A DNA stretch of 19,361 nt, taken from an uncultured Eubacteriales bacterium. GTDB taxonomy: Bacteria > Bacillota > Clostridia > Christensenellales > UBA1242. The DNA lies in assembly GCA_948787875.1 (NCBI GenBank), contig CAQFKO010000027.1, positions 1 through 19,361 of the forward strand. Reading direction: 5' to 3'. Under the pieces are notes generated by a model that was not told the DNA's origin, did not search any database, and worked only from the letters and a program-made list of their open reading frames with translations. Shown piece after piece: positions 6,683-13,766 of this stretch. The translations under genes and the position numbers were made by a program. Each line of letters opens with the position of its first letter. Position 1 is the first letter of the stretch.

Positions 6683-7351
6683 TTATTTTGCCCAATCAAA
6701 ATTTTCTTTGCCTGCACCAATTTCAAAATGAAGTTTTGCTATTCCAAGGTCAACCTTGCTGTAAAAACCGTTAAATCTTTTTGCTTCCACCTTTCCGTCT
6801 TTGTTTAAAGAAAAATTAAACTTTTGTTGATTTAAAGCCGTCGGTGCAAGAAGCGCGCTCATTACGCCGTTTTTAAACCATTCGGGTGCATTGATTTCGT
6901 CAGTAACTTCACTATAAGTTTTTGACTTTCTGTTTGCGCCGTCGGTTTTTCCATAACCAAGAGAAATGACACAAACAACCTTTTCGTCTTTTTTTATTTT
7001 TTTATTCACAACGCCCTTGCTGTAAGTCAGTCCCACCCAGCAAGTATTCAGCCCAAGTTTTTGTGCTTCCAAAACCAAAATTTCACCATAGTAGCCCACT
7101 TTTTCGTCAATATCTTCACACTTTTTTCCTGCCAAAACAAAATAGTTTGAAACATTTTTAAACTTTCCGTAAGTGGCAAAAATATTTCCAAACGCCTTTG
7201 GCTCATTCACATTAAGGCTTATGCTTAAATTGCTAAGGTCATTTAACTTTTCCACCAAATTATTTAGCTTTTCCACTTTTTCAGCTTCAATTTTTTTATC
7301 TTCATAAACCCTTACGGAATGACGAGCTTTAATTGCTTCCAAATCTGTCAT
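6683..7351 (-). CDS. Nitroreductase family protein (TM1586-type)
   Basis: 222 residues, ATG at 7351-7349 with a GGGAG site upstream. The N-terminal AIKARHSVRVYEDKKI is the flavin-phosphate-binding start typical of nitroreductases. It continues with GYYGEILVLEAQKLGLNTCWVG (about residues 86-107), VVCVISLGYG, and a second half with SALLAPTALNQQKF. The last segment matches the TM1586-type subgroup, in which two half-domains form one FMN-binding unit. The expected activity is FMN-dependent NAD(P)H oxidoreduction; the physiological substrate is unknown. The gene starts 12 nt after the stop of the Nudix gene, so they form a two-gene operon ending at the hairpin at 6655. Confidence 0.9.
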   Translation of the reverse strand: MTDLEAIKARHSVRVYEDKKIEAEKVEKLNNLVEKLNDLSNLSISLNVNEPKAFGNIFATYGKFKNVSNYFVLAGKKCEDIDEKVGYYGEILVLEAQKLGLNTCWVGLTYSKGVVNKKIKKDEKVVCVISLGYGKTDGANRKSKTYSEVTDEINAPEWFKNGVMSALLAPTALNQQKFNFSLNKDGKVEAKRFNGFYSKVDLGIAKLHFEIGAGKENFDWAK

Positions 7352-7363
7352 AACACTTTCTCC

Positions 7364-7840
7364 CTAATCCAAATTTTCAACAACATTTACTTCATGGCTA
7401 ACCAAATTAAAATCGTCATCAAAAACAAACTTAGCCTTAAACTTTTTGCCCGCCAGCATATATTTATACCAATGAATATCGTCGCCGAGCATTTGACTCC
7501 AAGGCAAATTATTTTCGTCAAACCACGCAGGAACAACCTCTTCCGATTCTTGTGGTTCTCCAATATAATCGCTTGCAAGATATAAATGCATACAAACCAA
7601 AGAACGCTCGCCCTTCATTATTTCGTTATATTCAATATAACCCACTCTGCAAAAGTTTAACGGAACAATATTAATCTCTTCTTTTGTTTCTCTGATCATT
7701 GCTTGGTCGGGAGTTTCGTTTTCCTCCAACTTTCCACCGACCCCGTTAAATTTTCCCGCACCAAAACCTCGCTTTTTCTTAGCAAGCAAAATTTTTCCGT
7801 TTTTTCTGATTACCAAAAGCGTTGTATTAATAATCTTCAT
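7364..7840 (-). CDS. Nudix hydrolase, MTH1/NUDT1-like
   Basis: 158 residues, ATG at 7840-7838 with GGGAG 6 nt upstream. The Nudix box spans residues ~36-58 (GKLEENETP...RETKEEINI); only the late Gly of the consensus is replaced by Asn. The stretch KKRGFGAGKFNGVGGK before it and the C-terminal PAWFDENNLPWSQMLGDD and W-Y-K-Y-ML region followed by K-A-K-F-V-F-DD closely resemble human MTH1 (NUDT1). MTH1 hydrolyses oxidised purine nucleoside triphosphates such as 8-oxo-dGTP and 2-oxo-dATP. A nucleotide-pool cleaning role is therefore the best guess; other Nudix substrates are possible. It heads an operon with the nitroreductase. The DNA glycosylase at 9481 would act on related damage but is not in the same operon. 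Confidence 0.92.
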   Translation of the reverse strand: MKIINTTLLVIRKNGKILLAKKKRGFGAGKFNGVGGKLEENETPDQAMIRETKEEINIVPLNFCRVGYIEYNEIMKGERSLVCMHLYLASDYIGEPQESEEVVPAWFDENNLPWSQMLGDDIHWYKYMLAGKKFKAKFVFDDDFNLVSHEVNVVENLD

Positions 7841-7882
7841 AAGTTACTCCCAAAATATTTTATCTTAAAGTTTTATATCACA

Positions 7883-7910
7883 AAATAAAAACACCAAAAG
7901 TGGCGTTTTT
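7883..7910 (-). terminator. Terminator of the PH-domain gene
   Basis: On minus, AACGCCA-CTTT-TGGTGTT (one wobble pair) is followed by TTTATTTTG, at the stop codon of the gene ending at 7909. Confidence 0.8.
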
Positions 7911-8568
7911 ATTCATAGTCTCTACCTCTGTATTTGGTTCTAAAACCATGGTTTTCACCCGGTCTGAGATCATTTGGAAAGATAATATCTGTTTTGATAT
8001 CAACAACAATATTTTGAATTTTCTTTAAAATAAAGTATGGATTTGGAATATCCCATAATACATCTGATTGATTGTTGGCTGAAATATAAATATCGCCCAC
8101 CTTAAAAATTCTGTCAATAAAACCAACTTTTAAATTTACGCCCAAAATATCGCTGTAATAAATGTTTACAAAATCAATTCCCACAAGTCCGCTTCTTAAT
8201 ATTATTCTTTTTTCGGTAAACACATATTCAATGTTTTTCCAACCAGCAGAAGCCTTTACAATTCCGCCAATCCACATCCAAACAGGAATCAAATGCAAAG
8301 CAAAAAATGGAATAATAAATGCCAAAATAGCAATAGGAATAGCGCCTTTTACCATTCCGTAAATCATTCCGGCAAGAAAACCACCGTCAAAAATAAGCCA
8401 AATAAATGCAATCGGAAACATTTTGAAAAAAGAATTAAAAATATAAGCTTTCTTCTTTGGCTTTGTTCTAAGAAGCACACTTTCGTCTTCGTCAAGAATA
8501 TCTTCAATACGGTTTGCTTGCATTCCGTCTGTCATTTTAAAATAATTCTCGTCAATAATTTTTGTCAT
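7909..8568 (-). CDS. Bacterial PH-domain membrane protein (DUF304/bPH_2-like)
   Basis: 219 residues, ATG at 8568-8566 with AGAGGT 5 nt upstream. An N-terminal cytoplasmic segment with DEDESVLLRTKPKKKAYIF is followed by two or three hydrophobic helices (about residues 48-105). A domain beginning YVFTEKRIILRSGL then follows, with VNIYYSDILGVNLKVGFIDRIF and GDIYIS. The order helix pair, then F-T-x-x-R-I-x-x-R-x-G and a beta-rich fold is that of the YdbS/YvbH-type bacterial PH domains. Their molecular role is poorly defined; they are usually tied to the membrane or cell envelope. It begins 25 nt after the ComB-family gene and is probably cotranscribed with it. Confidence 0.85.
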   Translation of the reverse strand: MTKIIDENYFKMTDGMQANRIEDILDEDESVLLRTKPKKKAYIFNSFFKMFPIAFIWLIFDGGFLAGMIYGMVKGAIPIAILAFIIPFFALHLIPVWMWIGGIVKASAGWKNIEYVFTEKRIILRSGLVGIDFVNIYYSDILGVNLKVGFIDRIFKVGDIYISANNQSDVLWDIPNPYFILKKIQNIVVDIKTDIIFPNDLRPGENHGFRTKYRGRDYE

Positions 8569-8593
8569 ATCTACCTCTTTTTTTATTATAACA

Positions 8594-9292
8594 TTATATA
8601 TTTATTTTTTCAACATAATCTAAACCATTTTCGTCTTTGGTTAATTTTAAAACAAAATCAAAGCTGTTTGCCTTTGTGCAAAAATAAAAGTCGTCTTGTG
8701 GAAAAACATTTTGCAAATCTTTATCAAAAAATTTTGCCCCACTAGAATATTTTAGTTTTTCTGTTTCCGATTCTATATCAAAATCTTTTTCTTCCAAAAG
8801 AGCTTTAATATAATTTGCGCAAAGTGTGTCTTCTTCAATAGGAGCTTTTGCTTCAAGTCCCATACAAACCAAAGAAACCTCTGACGGATTTTTTTTCTTG
8901 ATATATCTTGCTATTGCCTTTGCATTAACCAAACTTCCCGTCAAAATTTCGGTTGCATTTTTTGCATTAGCTATGCCCTGCGTTCCCGCGCTTGTTGTGT
9001 GCAAAACTGTTTTACCTTTAAAATCAAAACCGCTTGAAATAATTTGTGAAGGCGAATTTCCAAAATCAAAACCGGGCAAAATAACACCCTTTCTCTCGCC
9101 AATTAATACCAAACTGTTATCTTTTTGTTTTTGGTCATAAGCTATTTGTTTGTCACCAATTGGATAAATTCGCTTTGCTCCCAAATCCACAAGGCAAGCC
9201 TCTACTGAAAACGCACGAAACACATCAATTATAACGGTTAAGCCCGTTGCCTGCTTTGCACCCTCAATCAATTGCAAAATTTTTATATCCAT
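8594..9292 (-). CDS. 2-phosphosulfolactate phosphatase family protein (ComB-like)
   Basis: I start it at ATG 9292-9290, with GGGAGG 5 nt upstream, giving 232 residues. An in-frame TTG at 9304 lies within the ribosome-binding region and is not a credible start. ComB-family marks run in order: VIIDVFRAFSVE (about 20-31), GERKG (65-69), FDFGNSPSQ (75-83), TTSAGTQG (99-106) and CMGLEAKAPIEEDTLCANYI. In methanogens ComB removes phosphate from 2-phosphosulfolactate during coenzyme M synthesis, using Mg2+. Bacterial homologues are common where coenzyme M is not made, and their substrate is often unclear. No other sulfolactate or coenzyme M gene is nearby. It likely forms an operon with the PH-domain gene. 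Confidence 0.9.
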   Translation of the reverse strand: MDIKILQLIEGAKQATGLTVIIDVFRAFSVEACLVDLGAKRIYPIGDKQIAYDQKQKDNSLVLIGERKGVILPGFDFGNSPSQIISSGFDFKGKTVLHTTSAGTQGIANAKNATEILTGSLVNAKAIARYIKKKNPSEVSLVCMGLEAKAPIEEDTLCANYIKALLEEKDFDIESETEKLKYSSGAKFFDKDLQNVFPQDDFYFCTKANSFDFVLKLTKDENGLDYVEKINI

Positions 9293-9308
9293 ACTGCCTC
9301 CCAAAAAT

Positions 9309-9336
9309 ATTATAGCAAAATTGAATTCATTTTCAA
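9309..9336 (-). promoter_or_regulatory. Promoter of the ComB-like gene
   Basis: On minus, TTGAAA (9336-9331) and TATAAT (9314-9309) are 16 nt apart, with a TGC extended -10. Transcription would begin near 9302, just upstream of the GGGAGG site, which supports the ATG at 9292. Confidence 0.75.
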
Positions 9337-9403
9337 AATATTTTATAAAAAAATTTCAATATTAATTATTTATAAAATATAGCGTAAATTCCGAAAATTT
9401 GGG

Positions 9404-9424
9404 GTATTATGACAAACATAATAC
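9404..9424. promoter_or_regulatory. Palindromic candidate operator upstream of the DNA glycosylase
   Basis: GTATTATG and CATAATAC form a perfect 8-bp inverted repeat around a 5-nt spacer. It lies 22 nt upstream of the glycosylase -35 box and about 100 nt upstream of the ComB promoter. It is outside the predicted transcripts, so a DNA-binding site is more likely than an RNA hairpin. Confidence 0.5.
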
Positions 9425-9445
9425 TTTAAGTTTCACAAAAATGAT

Positions 9446-9474
9446 TTGACAAAATTATTTTATTATGATTAAAT
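9446..9474 (+). promoter_or_regulatory. Promoter of the DNA glycosylase, predicted leaderless
   Basis: TTGACA (9446-9451) and TTAAAT (9469-9474) are 17 nt apart, with a TGA extended -10 (9466-9468). The -10 ends 6 nt before the ATG at 9481, so transcription should start at or next to the start codon. No Shine-Dalgarno sequence is present. Confidence 0.65.
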
Positions 9475-9480
9475 AAGATT

Positions 9481-9957
9481 ATGTTTAATGGATTTGAAGC
9501 AGTTTATAACAATAATTCAAAAGTTCTTATTCTTGGCAGTTTCCCCAGCGTTAAAAGCAGAGAATACGGCTTTTATTACGGAAACAAACAAAACAGGTTT
9601 TGGCGTATGCTTGAATTTGTTTTTAACGAAAAAATTGAAGATAACATTGACTTTAAAAAGCAGTTTTTATTAAATCACAATATTGCACTTTTTGATGTTG
9701 TTGTTCAAAGCGACCTAAAAGGCTCTGCGGATATTTCTCTTGAAAAATCAGATTGCAAAATTGCAGACTTCTCTTTTTTGCTTCCTCCAAACACTGATAT
9801 AAATAAAATAATTTGCAACGGAAAAACCTCTTATAACCTGTTTACCGAAAACATTAAAACAAATATTCCCGTTATTTACCTTTCTTCAACCAGCCCAGCG
9901 AACCCAAGATTTTCTTTTGAAGAATGGAAAAAAGAACTTGAATTTTTAAAAAATTAG
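9481..9957 (+). CDS. Hypoxanthine/uracil-type DNA glycosylase (UDG superfamily)
   Basis: 158 residues, the usual size for the DNA-deoxyinosine glycosylase branch of the uracil-DNA glycosylase superfamily. It shows VLILGSFPSVKSRE (about residues 15-28, the first active-site loop), FYYGNKQNRFWRML (31-44), IALFDVVVQSDLKGSADISL, KIICNGKTSY and the C-terminal SSTSPAN (135-141), followed by FSFEEWKKEL. Members remove deaminated bases such as hypoxanthine from DNA as a first step in base excision repair. ATG is the only sensible start; the next Met is residue 43. There is no ribosome binding site, and the promoter geometry predicts a leaderless mRNA. The gene stands alone between a palindrome and a bidirectional terminator. 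Confidence 0.92.
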   Translation: MFNGFEAVYNNNSKVLILGSFPSVKSREYGFYYGNKQNRFWRMLEFVFNEKIEDNIDFKKQFLLNHNIALFDVVVQSDLKGSADISLEKSDCKIADFSFLLPPNTDINKIICNGKTSYNLFTENIKTNIPVIYLSSTSPANPRFSFEEWKKELEFLKN

Positions 9958-9964
9958 CATAAAA

Positions 9965-9992
9965 AAATTGCATGAAATCATGCAATTTTTAT
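9965..9992. terminator. Bidirectional terminator between convergent genes
   Basis: ATTGCATGA-AA-TCATGCAAT is flanked by AAAAAAA on the left and TTTTTATTTA on the right, serving the glycosylase gene and the convergent small membrane protein gene. Confidence 0.9.
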
Positions 9993-10307
9993 TTAGCTCA
10001 TTGAACTCATTTGATCCATCATATCTTTTATTTGTTGGTAATATTGATCGAAAATTGCTTTGAATGTTGAACCAAATACCAAAATTACAACAACAAAAAT
10101 AATTACCACAATCAAAAATTTAGCAAAATATGATCTTGCAAAACTGCGTCTTGCGATATTTCCGCCACTGATAGCAAATATAAGCAAAAACAACCAACCA
10201 AGTACGGGAATGGAATAAAGAATTGAATATCCAACATAGCCCCAAGCGCCAATTGGCTTATATTTTTCAGGTAAATTTCTTATTTCTTCTCTTTCAGTTC
10301 TGTTCAT
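9993..10307 (-). CDS. Small two-helix membrane protein
   Basis: I start it at ATG 10307-10305, with GGAGG about 7 nt upstream and a strong promoter whose predicted start is near 10332, giving 104 residues. A longer frame from ATG 10367 would overlap the -35 box. After a charged N-terminus (NRTEREEIRNLPEKYKPIG) comes a glycine- and proline-containing helix (about 25-48), a basic loop with ARRSFARSYFAK, a second strongly hydrophobic helix (about 62-82) and a Met-rich acidic tail (DQMSSMS at the end). Similar small proteins with the YKPIGAWGYVGYSILYSIP pattern are common in Clostridia as hypotheticals. Function unknown. Confidence 0.82.
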   Translation of the reverse strand: MNRTEREEIRNLPEKYKPIGAWGYVGYSILYSIPVLGWLFLLIFAISGGNIARRSFARSYFAKFLIVVIIFVVVILVFGSTFKAIFDQYYQQIKDMMDQMSSMS

Positions 10308-10338
10308 GTTTCTCCCTCCGTAAATAATTTCTGAATTT

Positions 10339-10367
10339 ATTGTAACATAATTATAACAATATGTCAA
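10339..10367 (-). promoter_or_regulatory. Promoter of the small two-helix membrane protein
   Basis: On minus, TTGACA (10367-10362) and TACAAT (10344-10339) are 17 nt apart, with a TGT extended -10. This is one of the best promoter matches in the window. Confidence 0.8.
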
Positions 10368-10433
10368 TAAAGCGTGACATTTTATTTAAATTTGTCACTA
10401 TTTAAGATTTTTTGAAATCAAACAATTATTTTA

Positions 10434-10463
10434 ATAAAACTTTTATGATAAATAAAGTTTTAT
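10434..10463. repeat. Inverted repeat in the 10368-10555 intergenic region
   Basis: ATAAAACTTT (10434-10443) and AAAGTTTTAT (10454-10463) are a perfect 10-bp inverted repeat around a 10-nt spacer. A related AAACTTTATTTA lies near 10518. It could be a weak terminator for the permease gene ending at 10556 or a protein-binding site. The rest of this 190-bp gap is A/T-rich and holds no gene I can support. Confidence 0.45.
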
Positions 10464-10555
10464 GTTTTCAAAAATTGTTTTAATTTTTTTCTTTCCCCAA
10501 TATAAATATATTAAAGAAAAACTTTATTTATGACCAAAAACCAAAGCAAAGATAT

Positions 10556-11701
10556 TTAATCCATCATAACTTTTTTTATAGAAACTTTTTTTACTTTAAA
10601 ATAATACACCAACAGAACCGCCAAATAAAACACAACAAACAATGCCAGCGTAACAAACAACATTTCTACATTAAAAGTATAACTTGGAATATTCCCGACG
10701 GATTTAAACACAATATTTATCATAACCAAAAGAAGCCCATATTGATAAATCGTTCCCAACATAAACCCAAGCACCAAAAACGGAATATACAGTGAAAATA
10801 CCGCCAAGAAACAATCTTTTATGCCATAACCAAAGGCTTTCATGATAGAAATATTTTTCTCGTTTGAACGAATAAGCGAAGTTAAAGACATTATGCTTGC
10901 CGTTATTGCAAGAACCAAACCTATTGCCAAAATCATATAGCCCATTGTTCCGGAAACAAGGTCTTCCATAGAAAGCCCCATTTGAACCATTGAAGCAAAA
11001 CAAAAACTTGCAAAAGTAACAAAAAACACCAAAAGTTTTTTTGACCTAATACTGCTCTTGCTCATATCAATCAAAAACGATTGCTCTGGTTTTTCAATTT
11101 TATTTGTTTTGATTTTATAGACCTTAACACTTTCCGACGAGTTGTTTATTAGCGACAAAGGAGTTTTTTTTAGGGCAAAAATTCCAAACAAAAATGATAA
11201 CAATGAGAACAAAACTGTTGGAACAAAAACAAGAAAAATCAGCAATATTGGGTGAAAGTTTATTGCGACTTCCGGCAAAACATCAATGGACATTTCGGAA
11301 TAAATAAATGGCATACTTGCCCAAGCTAGTCCAAAGCCGAGAGCACAGCCGATAAAGGTGCTTAAACCGAAAACCAAAAAACTTTTTGAAATTTTTAAAT
11401 CGGAATAGCCCATTGCTTTAAAAATTCCGAGTTGTCTTGAATGTGTATCAACATAAATTTTTATATAAAACACGAGCATTATTATTGCAATAAGCCCAAG
11501 AACGCCTCCTGTTATTCCGCAGGTCATTTTCGCCGTTGCAAGTTGAGCGTTATACAAAGGCAAAGCTTCGGCACTTACCGAATTTTTGAGTGGCAAAACA
11601 TCTATATAATAATTTAAGAAAAAAGTACAAACATACACCGCACAAAAACAAACAATGGTTATTCCTACTAATTTTAGGGTATCTTTTATTGAAACTAACA
11701 T
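10556..11701 (-). CDS. ABC transporter permease with two FtsX domains
   Basis: 381 residues, ATG at 11701-11699 with GGGTGG about 6 nt upstream. An N-terminal helix (about 10-30) is followed by a first FtsX unit: a helix near 60-80, then RQLGIFKAMGYSDLKISKSF, and two helices. A cytoplasmic linker ending in basic residues follows, then a second unit with a helix near 225, another near 255-275, NEKNISIMKAFGYGIKDC, and two final helices. The repeated KAxGY motifs are the coupling-helix regions that contact the ATPase. There is no large extracytoplasmic domain, so it is smaller than BceB- or MacB-type permeases. It begins 3 nt after the ATPase stop, in a TetR-ATPase-permease operon. Substrate unknown; lipids, peptides or antimicrobials are usual for the group. 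Confidence 0.88.
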   Translation of the reverse strand: MLVSIKDTLKLVGITIVCFCAVYVCTFFLNYYIDVLPLKNSVSAEALPLYNAQLATAKMTCGITGGVLGLIAIIMLVFYIKIYVDTHSRQLGIFKAMGYSDLKISKSFLVFGLSTFIGCALGFGLAWASMPFIYSEMSIDVLPEVAINFHPILLIFLVFVPTVLFSLLSFLFGIFALKKTPLSLINNSSESVKVYKIKTNKIEKPEQSFLIDMSKSSIRSKKLLVFFVTFASFCFASMVQMGLSMEDLVSGTMGYMILAIGLVLAITASIMSLTSLIRSNEKNISIMKAFGYGIKDCFLAVFSLYIPFLVLGFMLGTIYQYGLLLVMINIVFKSVGNIPSYTFNVEMLFVTLALFVVFYLAVLLVYYFKVKKVSIKKVMMD

Positions 11702-11704
11702 AAT

Positions 11705-12391
11705 CTACCACCCTATCTCAAAAGCAGACTTTTGTTTTTTGTTTTTATAAACCTCAACAATTTTTCCGCTGCCAAGTTTAACAACGGTTTCTGCCATCTC
11801 CGCAATATTTTGATTATGAGTTACCATAATCATAGTAAAGCCATATTTTTGCTTTTCTTTCATAATAAGATCAAGAACCTCTCTTCCCGTTTTTTCGTCA
11901 AGAGCACCTGTTGGCTCATCAAGAAAAAGTATCTTAGGCTTTTTTGACAATGCCCTCGCAATACAAACTCTTTGTTGCTCTCCGCCCGATAGTTCAAAAG
12001 GTTTGGATTTTAGCTTTTCACTAAGTCCCAAAGCCTGCACAATTTCTTGAAAATCTGAATTTTTTGCAATATTTGCACCCAGCTTTATATTTCCAAGAAC
12101 GCTTAAATGAGGCAAAAGATAATATTGTTGAAAAATAAATCCAACATTATCTTTTCTAAACTCAGTAAGTTTTTTGTCATTAAGCTCGGTTAAATTGGTT
12201 TCATCAACGACAACACTTCCGCAGTCTGCACGCTCTAAGCCCGACAAAATATTCATAAGTGTAGATTTTCCAGAGCCCGAAGCCCCCAAAATTGCAACAA
12301 ATTCGCCGTCATTTATTTCTATCGAAACATCATTCAAGACTTCTGTTTTTCCAAAATTAAAGCTTTTCTTTATATTTTTTGCAACAATCAT
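11705..12391 (-). CDS. ABC transporter ATPase, LolD/MacB type
   Basis: 228 residues with all ATPase motifs: Walker A GASGSGKST (36-44), Q-loop FIFQQYYLLP (about 85-94), signature LSGGEQQR (134-141), Walker B ILFLDEPTGALD (154-165) and a switch His in VTHNQ (about 195-199). Length and sequence match the subfamily that pairs with FtsX-type permeases. Its ATG overlaps the TetR stop codon (ATGA), with GAGGAAAG inside the end of tetR as ribosome binding site, so translation is coupled. It should energise the permease encoded 3 nt downstream and would be controlled by the TetR regulator. Confidence 0.96.
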   Translation of the reverse strand: MIVAKNIKKSFNFGKTEVLNDVSIEINDGEFVAILGASGSGKSTLMNILSGLERADCGSVVVDETNLTELNDKKLTEFRKDNVGFIFQQYYLLPHLSVLGNIKLGANIAKNSDFQEIVQALGLSEKLKSKPFELSGGEQQRVCIARALSKKPKILFLDEPTGALDEKTGREVLDLIMKEKQKYGFTMIMVTHNQNIAEMAETVVKLGSGKIVEVYKNKKQKSAFEIGW

Positions 12392-12966
12392 AAACTTTCC
12401 TCACTTTTAAATTTTTTTAATAAGCCCAAAAACACTTCCGTTAGCATTTTCGAAATTTGCTCGGGCTCAAACTTACACATTTTTGTAGCAATCAACACAG
12501 CTATTCCATGCGAATACACCCAAAGATGTTCATATAACTTTTTTGCAACGGTTTGGCTGACAGCATAATTTTTTGTGATTGAATTTAAAATTTTTGCATA
12601 ACTGTCGTCAATTTCGCCCAAAATGGAATCCAAGTGCGGAATATTTTTCATTTCTTTCATAAACAAAAGCTGAAACAACTTTGAATGACTGCCCGCAAAA
12701 GTTATATATGCCGTTCCAACGCCTTTGAATGCAAGTTCTTCTTTTAAGCCATCTTCAATATAGCTATTATAAATTTGCTTGGCTTTTTTTATAACCGCAA
12801 CATTAACCTCTTCCATGTTATTAAATGTTGTAAAAATCGGGCGAGCGGAACTTCCCAAACTTTTTCCAAGCGACCTTGCCGTCAAGGCTTCAATCCCCTC
12901 ATTTTCAACAATTGCTAGTGATGCCTCAATAATTTCTTCCTTAGAAAACTTTGCTTTTTGTGGCAT
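12388..12966 (-). CDS. TetR-family transcriptional regulator
   Basis: 192 residues, ATG at 12966-12964 with AGGAGG 4 nt upstream. The N-terminal 60 residues carry the TetR helix-turn-helix (SKEEIIEASLAIVENEG, then LTARSLGKSLGSSARPIFTTFNNMEE). The remaining helical part would bind a ligand and dimerise. It includes FLGLLKKF at the end, and its middle region LWVYSHGIAVLIATKM resembles the TetR_C WHG-type pattern. It is the first gene of the TetR-ATPase-permease operon and overlaps the ATPase gene by 4 nt. A 32-bp palindrome directly upstream covers the predicted transcription start, so the protein probably represses its own operon and releases it on binding a transported compound. Confidence 0.94.
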   Translation of the reverse strand: MPQKAKFSKEEIIEASLAIVENEGIEALTARSLGKSLGSSARPIFTTFNNMEEVNVAVIKKAKQIYNSYIEDGLKEELAFKGVGTAYITFAGSHSKLFQLLFMKEMKNIPHLDSILGEIDDSYAKILNSITKNYAVSQTVAKKLYEHLWVYSHGIAVLIATKMCKFEPEQISKMLTEVFLGLLKKFKSEESL

Positions 12967-12978
12967 AAATCCTCCTAT

Positions 12979-13010
12979 CTAAAACACTTGTTTTAAAACG
13001 ATAGTTTTAG
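12979..13010. promoter_or_regulatory. 32-bp palindromic operator of the TetR-ABC operon
   Basis: CTAAAAC (12979-12985) and GTTTTAG (13004-13010) are the outer arms of a palindrome centred on the perfect inner palindrome GTTTTAAAAC (12990-12999). 13 of 16 base pairs are symmetrical over 32 bp. AAAAC-4 nt-GTTTT also occurs twice in overlap, so two dimers could bind. The site covers the predicted transcription start and abuts the AGGAGG site of tetR. Confidence 0.85.
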
Positions 13011-13037
13011 TATATTCTTATTTTATTATTTAGTCAA
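13009..13037 (-). promoter_or_regulatory. Promoter of the TetR-ABC operon
   Basis: On minus, TTGACT (13037-13032) and TATACT (13014-13009) are 17 nt apart. The predicted start near 13002 falls inside the 32-bp palindrome. Confidence 0.8.
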
Positions 13038-13050
13038 CAAATTAGAACAA

Positions 13051-13080
13051 AAAAAATAAGCTATTTAGCTTATCTTTTTT
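13051..13080 (-). terminator. Terminator of the second membrane-bound XRE gene
   Basis: On minus, ATAAGCTA-AA-TAGCTTAT is followed by TTTTTTTT. It lies just after the stop at 13087. The A-rich flank on the other side gives a T-run on plus too. Confidence 0.85.
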
Positions 13081-13086
13081 ACTAAT

Positions 13087-13695
13087 TTATTTTTCTTTTC
13101 TTTTGTTAAAAAAATCAAATGTATCAATAGCTAGATAATAAATAGGAATAGTCAAAAACATTATCCATAATGGATGCCACAAACCTGTAAAAAAGCCAGA
13201 TAAAACATAAACAGCCGCGACAACCACAGGATAAGCAAAGTTTCTTGGATTCTTTTTTAAAATTGCATCTGTCAAAGAAGCCGAAAACGGTAAAATCAAG
13301 AATACAATCCAAAGCGGGTGCCACAAATTAAAACAAAAGCCAAAAGCTAAATAAATTATTGTTGCAAACAGCAAAGAGCTTCCGCTGACAATCGACAATA
13401 TTAATTTTTGTTTTGAATTAAGATTATCTTCGTCTTCATTTTTATCTTCTTCAACAATAACTCTTATTGGCTTTTCGATTTCAGGGACTGAAACATCTCC
13501 ATTCAATAACTCATCTATTGTTATATTATATATTTTTGCAAGAGCTATCAAATTATCTGTGTCGGGCGAAGCATCGCCTCTTTCCCATTTTGAAACTGCT
13601 TGTCTTGAAACATTAATTTTGTCAGCAAGTTCTTCTTGCGAATACCCGTGCTTTTTTCTGATTGCTTGCAATCTGTCTGCTATTTTTATATCCAT
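13087..13695 (-). CDS. XRE-family HTH regulator with C-terminal membrane helices
   Basis: 202 residues, ATG at 13695-13693 with AAGGAGA upstream. Residues ~5-62 form an XRE domain: RLQAIRKKHGYSQEELADKI, then NVSRQAVSKWERGDASPDTDNLIALAKIY and TIDELLNGD. A charged linker rich in Asp and Glu (about 68-95) follows, then four hydrophobic helices. Two of these carry the repeated motif NLWHPLWIVFL and GLWHPLWIMFL, typical of a Clostridial and Bacillus group of HTH-membrane proteins. The architecture matches the gene at 3920 but the sequences are clearly different. A membrane-sensing repressor is likely; its target is unknown. It is transcribed alone. Confidence 0.92.
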   Translation of the reverse strand: MDIKIADRLQAIRKKHGYSQEELADKINVSRQAVSKWERGDASPDTDNLIALAKIYNITIDELLNGDVSVPEIEKPIRVIVEEDKNEDEDNLNSKQKLILSIVSGSSLLFATIIYLAFGFCFNLWHPLWIVFLILPFSASLTDAILKKNPRNFAYPVVVAAVYVLSGFFTGLWHPLWIMFLTIPIYYLAIDTFDFFNKRKEK

Positions 13696-13766
13696 AACTG
13701 TCTCCTTTATAATATTATTATAAATTTTTGAAACTTTAAAAACAACCTATTTTAGTTGGAAAAAAC

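Noticed and set aside
9293..9304. TTG extension of the ComB-like protein
   Set aside because: The TTG-GGA-GGC-AGT codons are the ribosome binding site of ATG 9292.
10308..10367. 20-residue extension of the small two-helix membrane protein
   Set aside because: It would require translation from within the promoter; GGAGG precedes ATG 10307.
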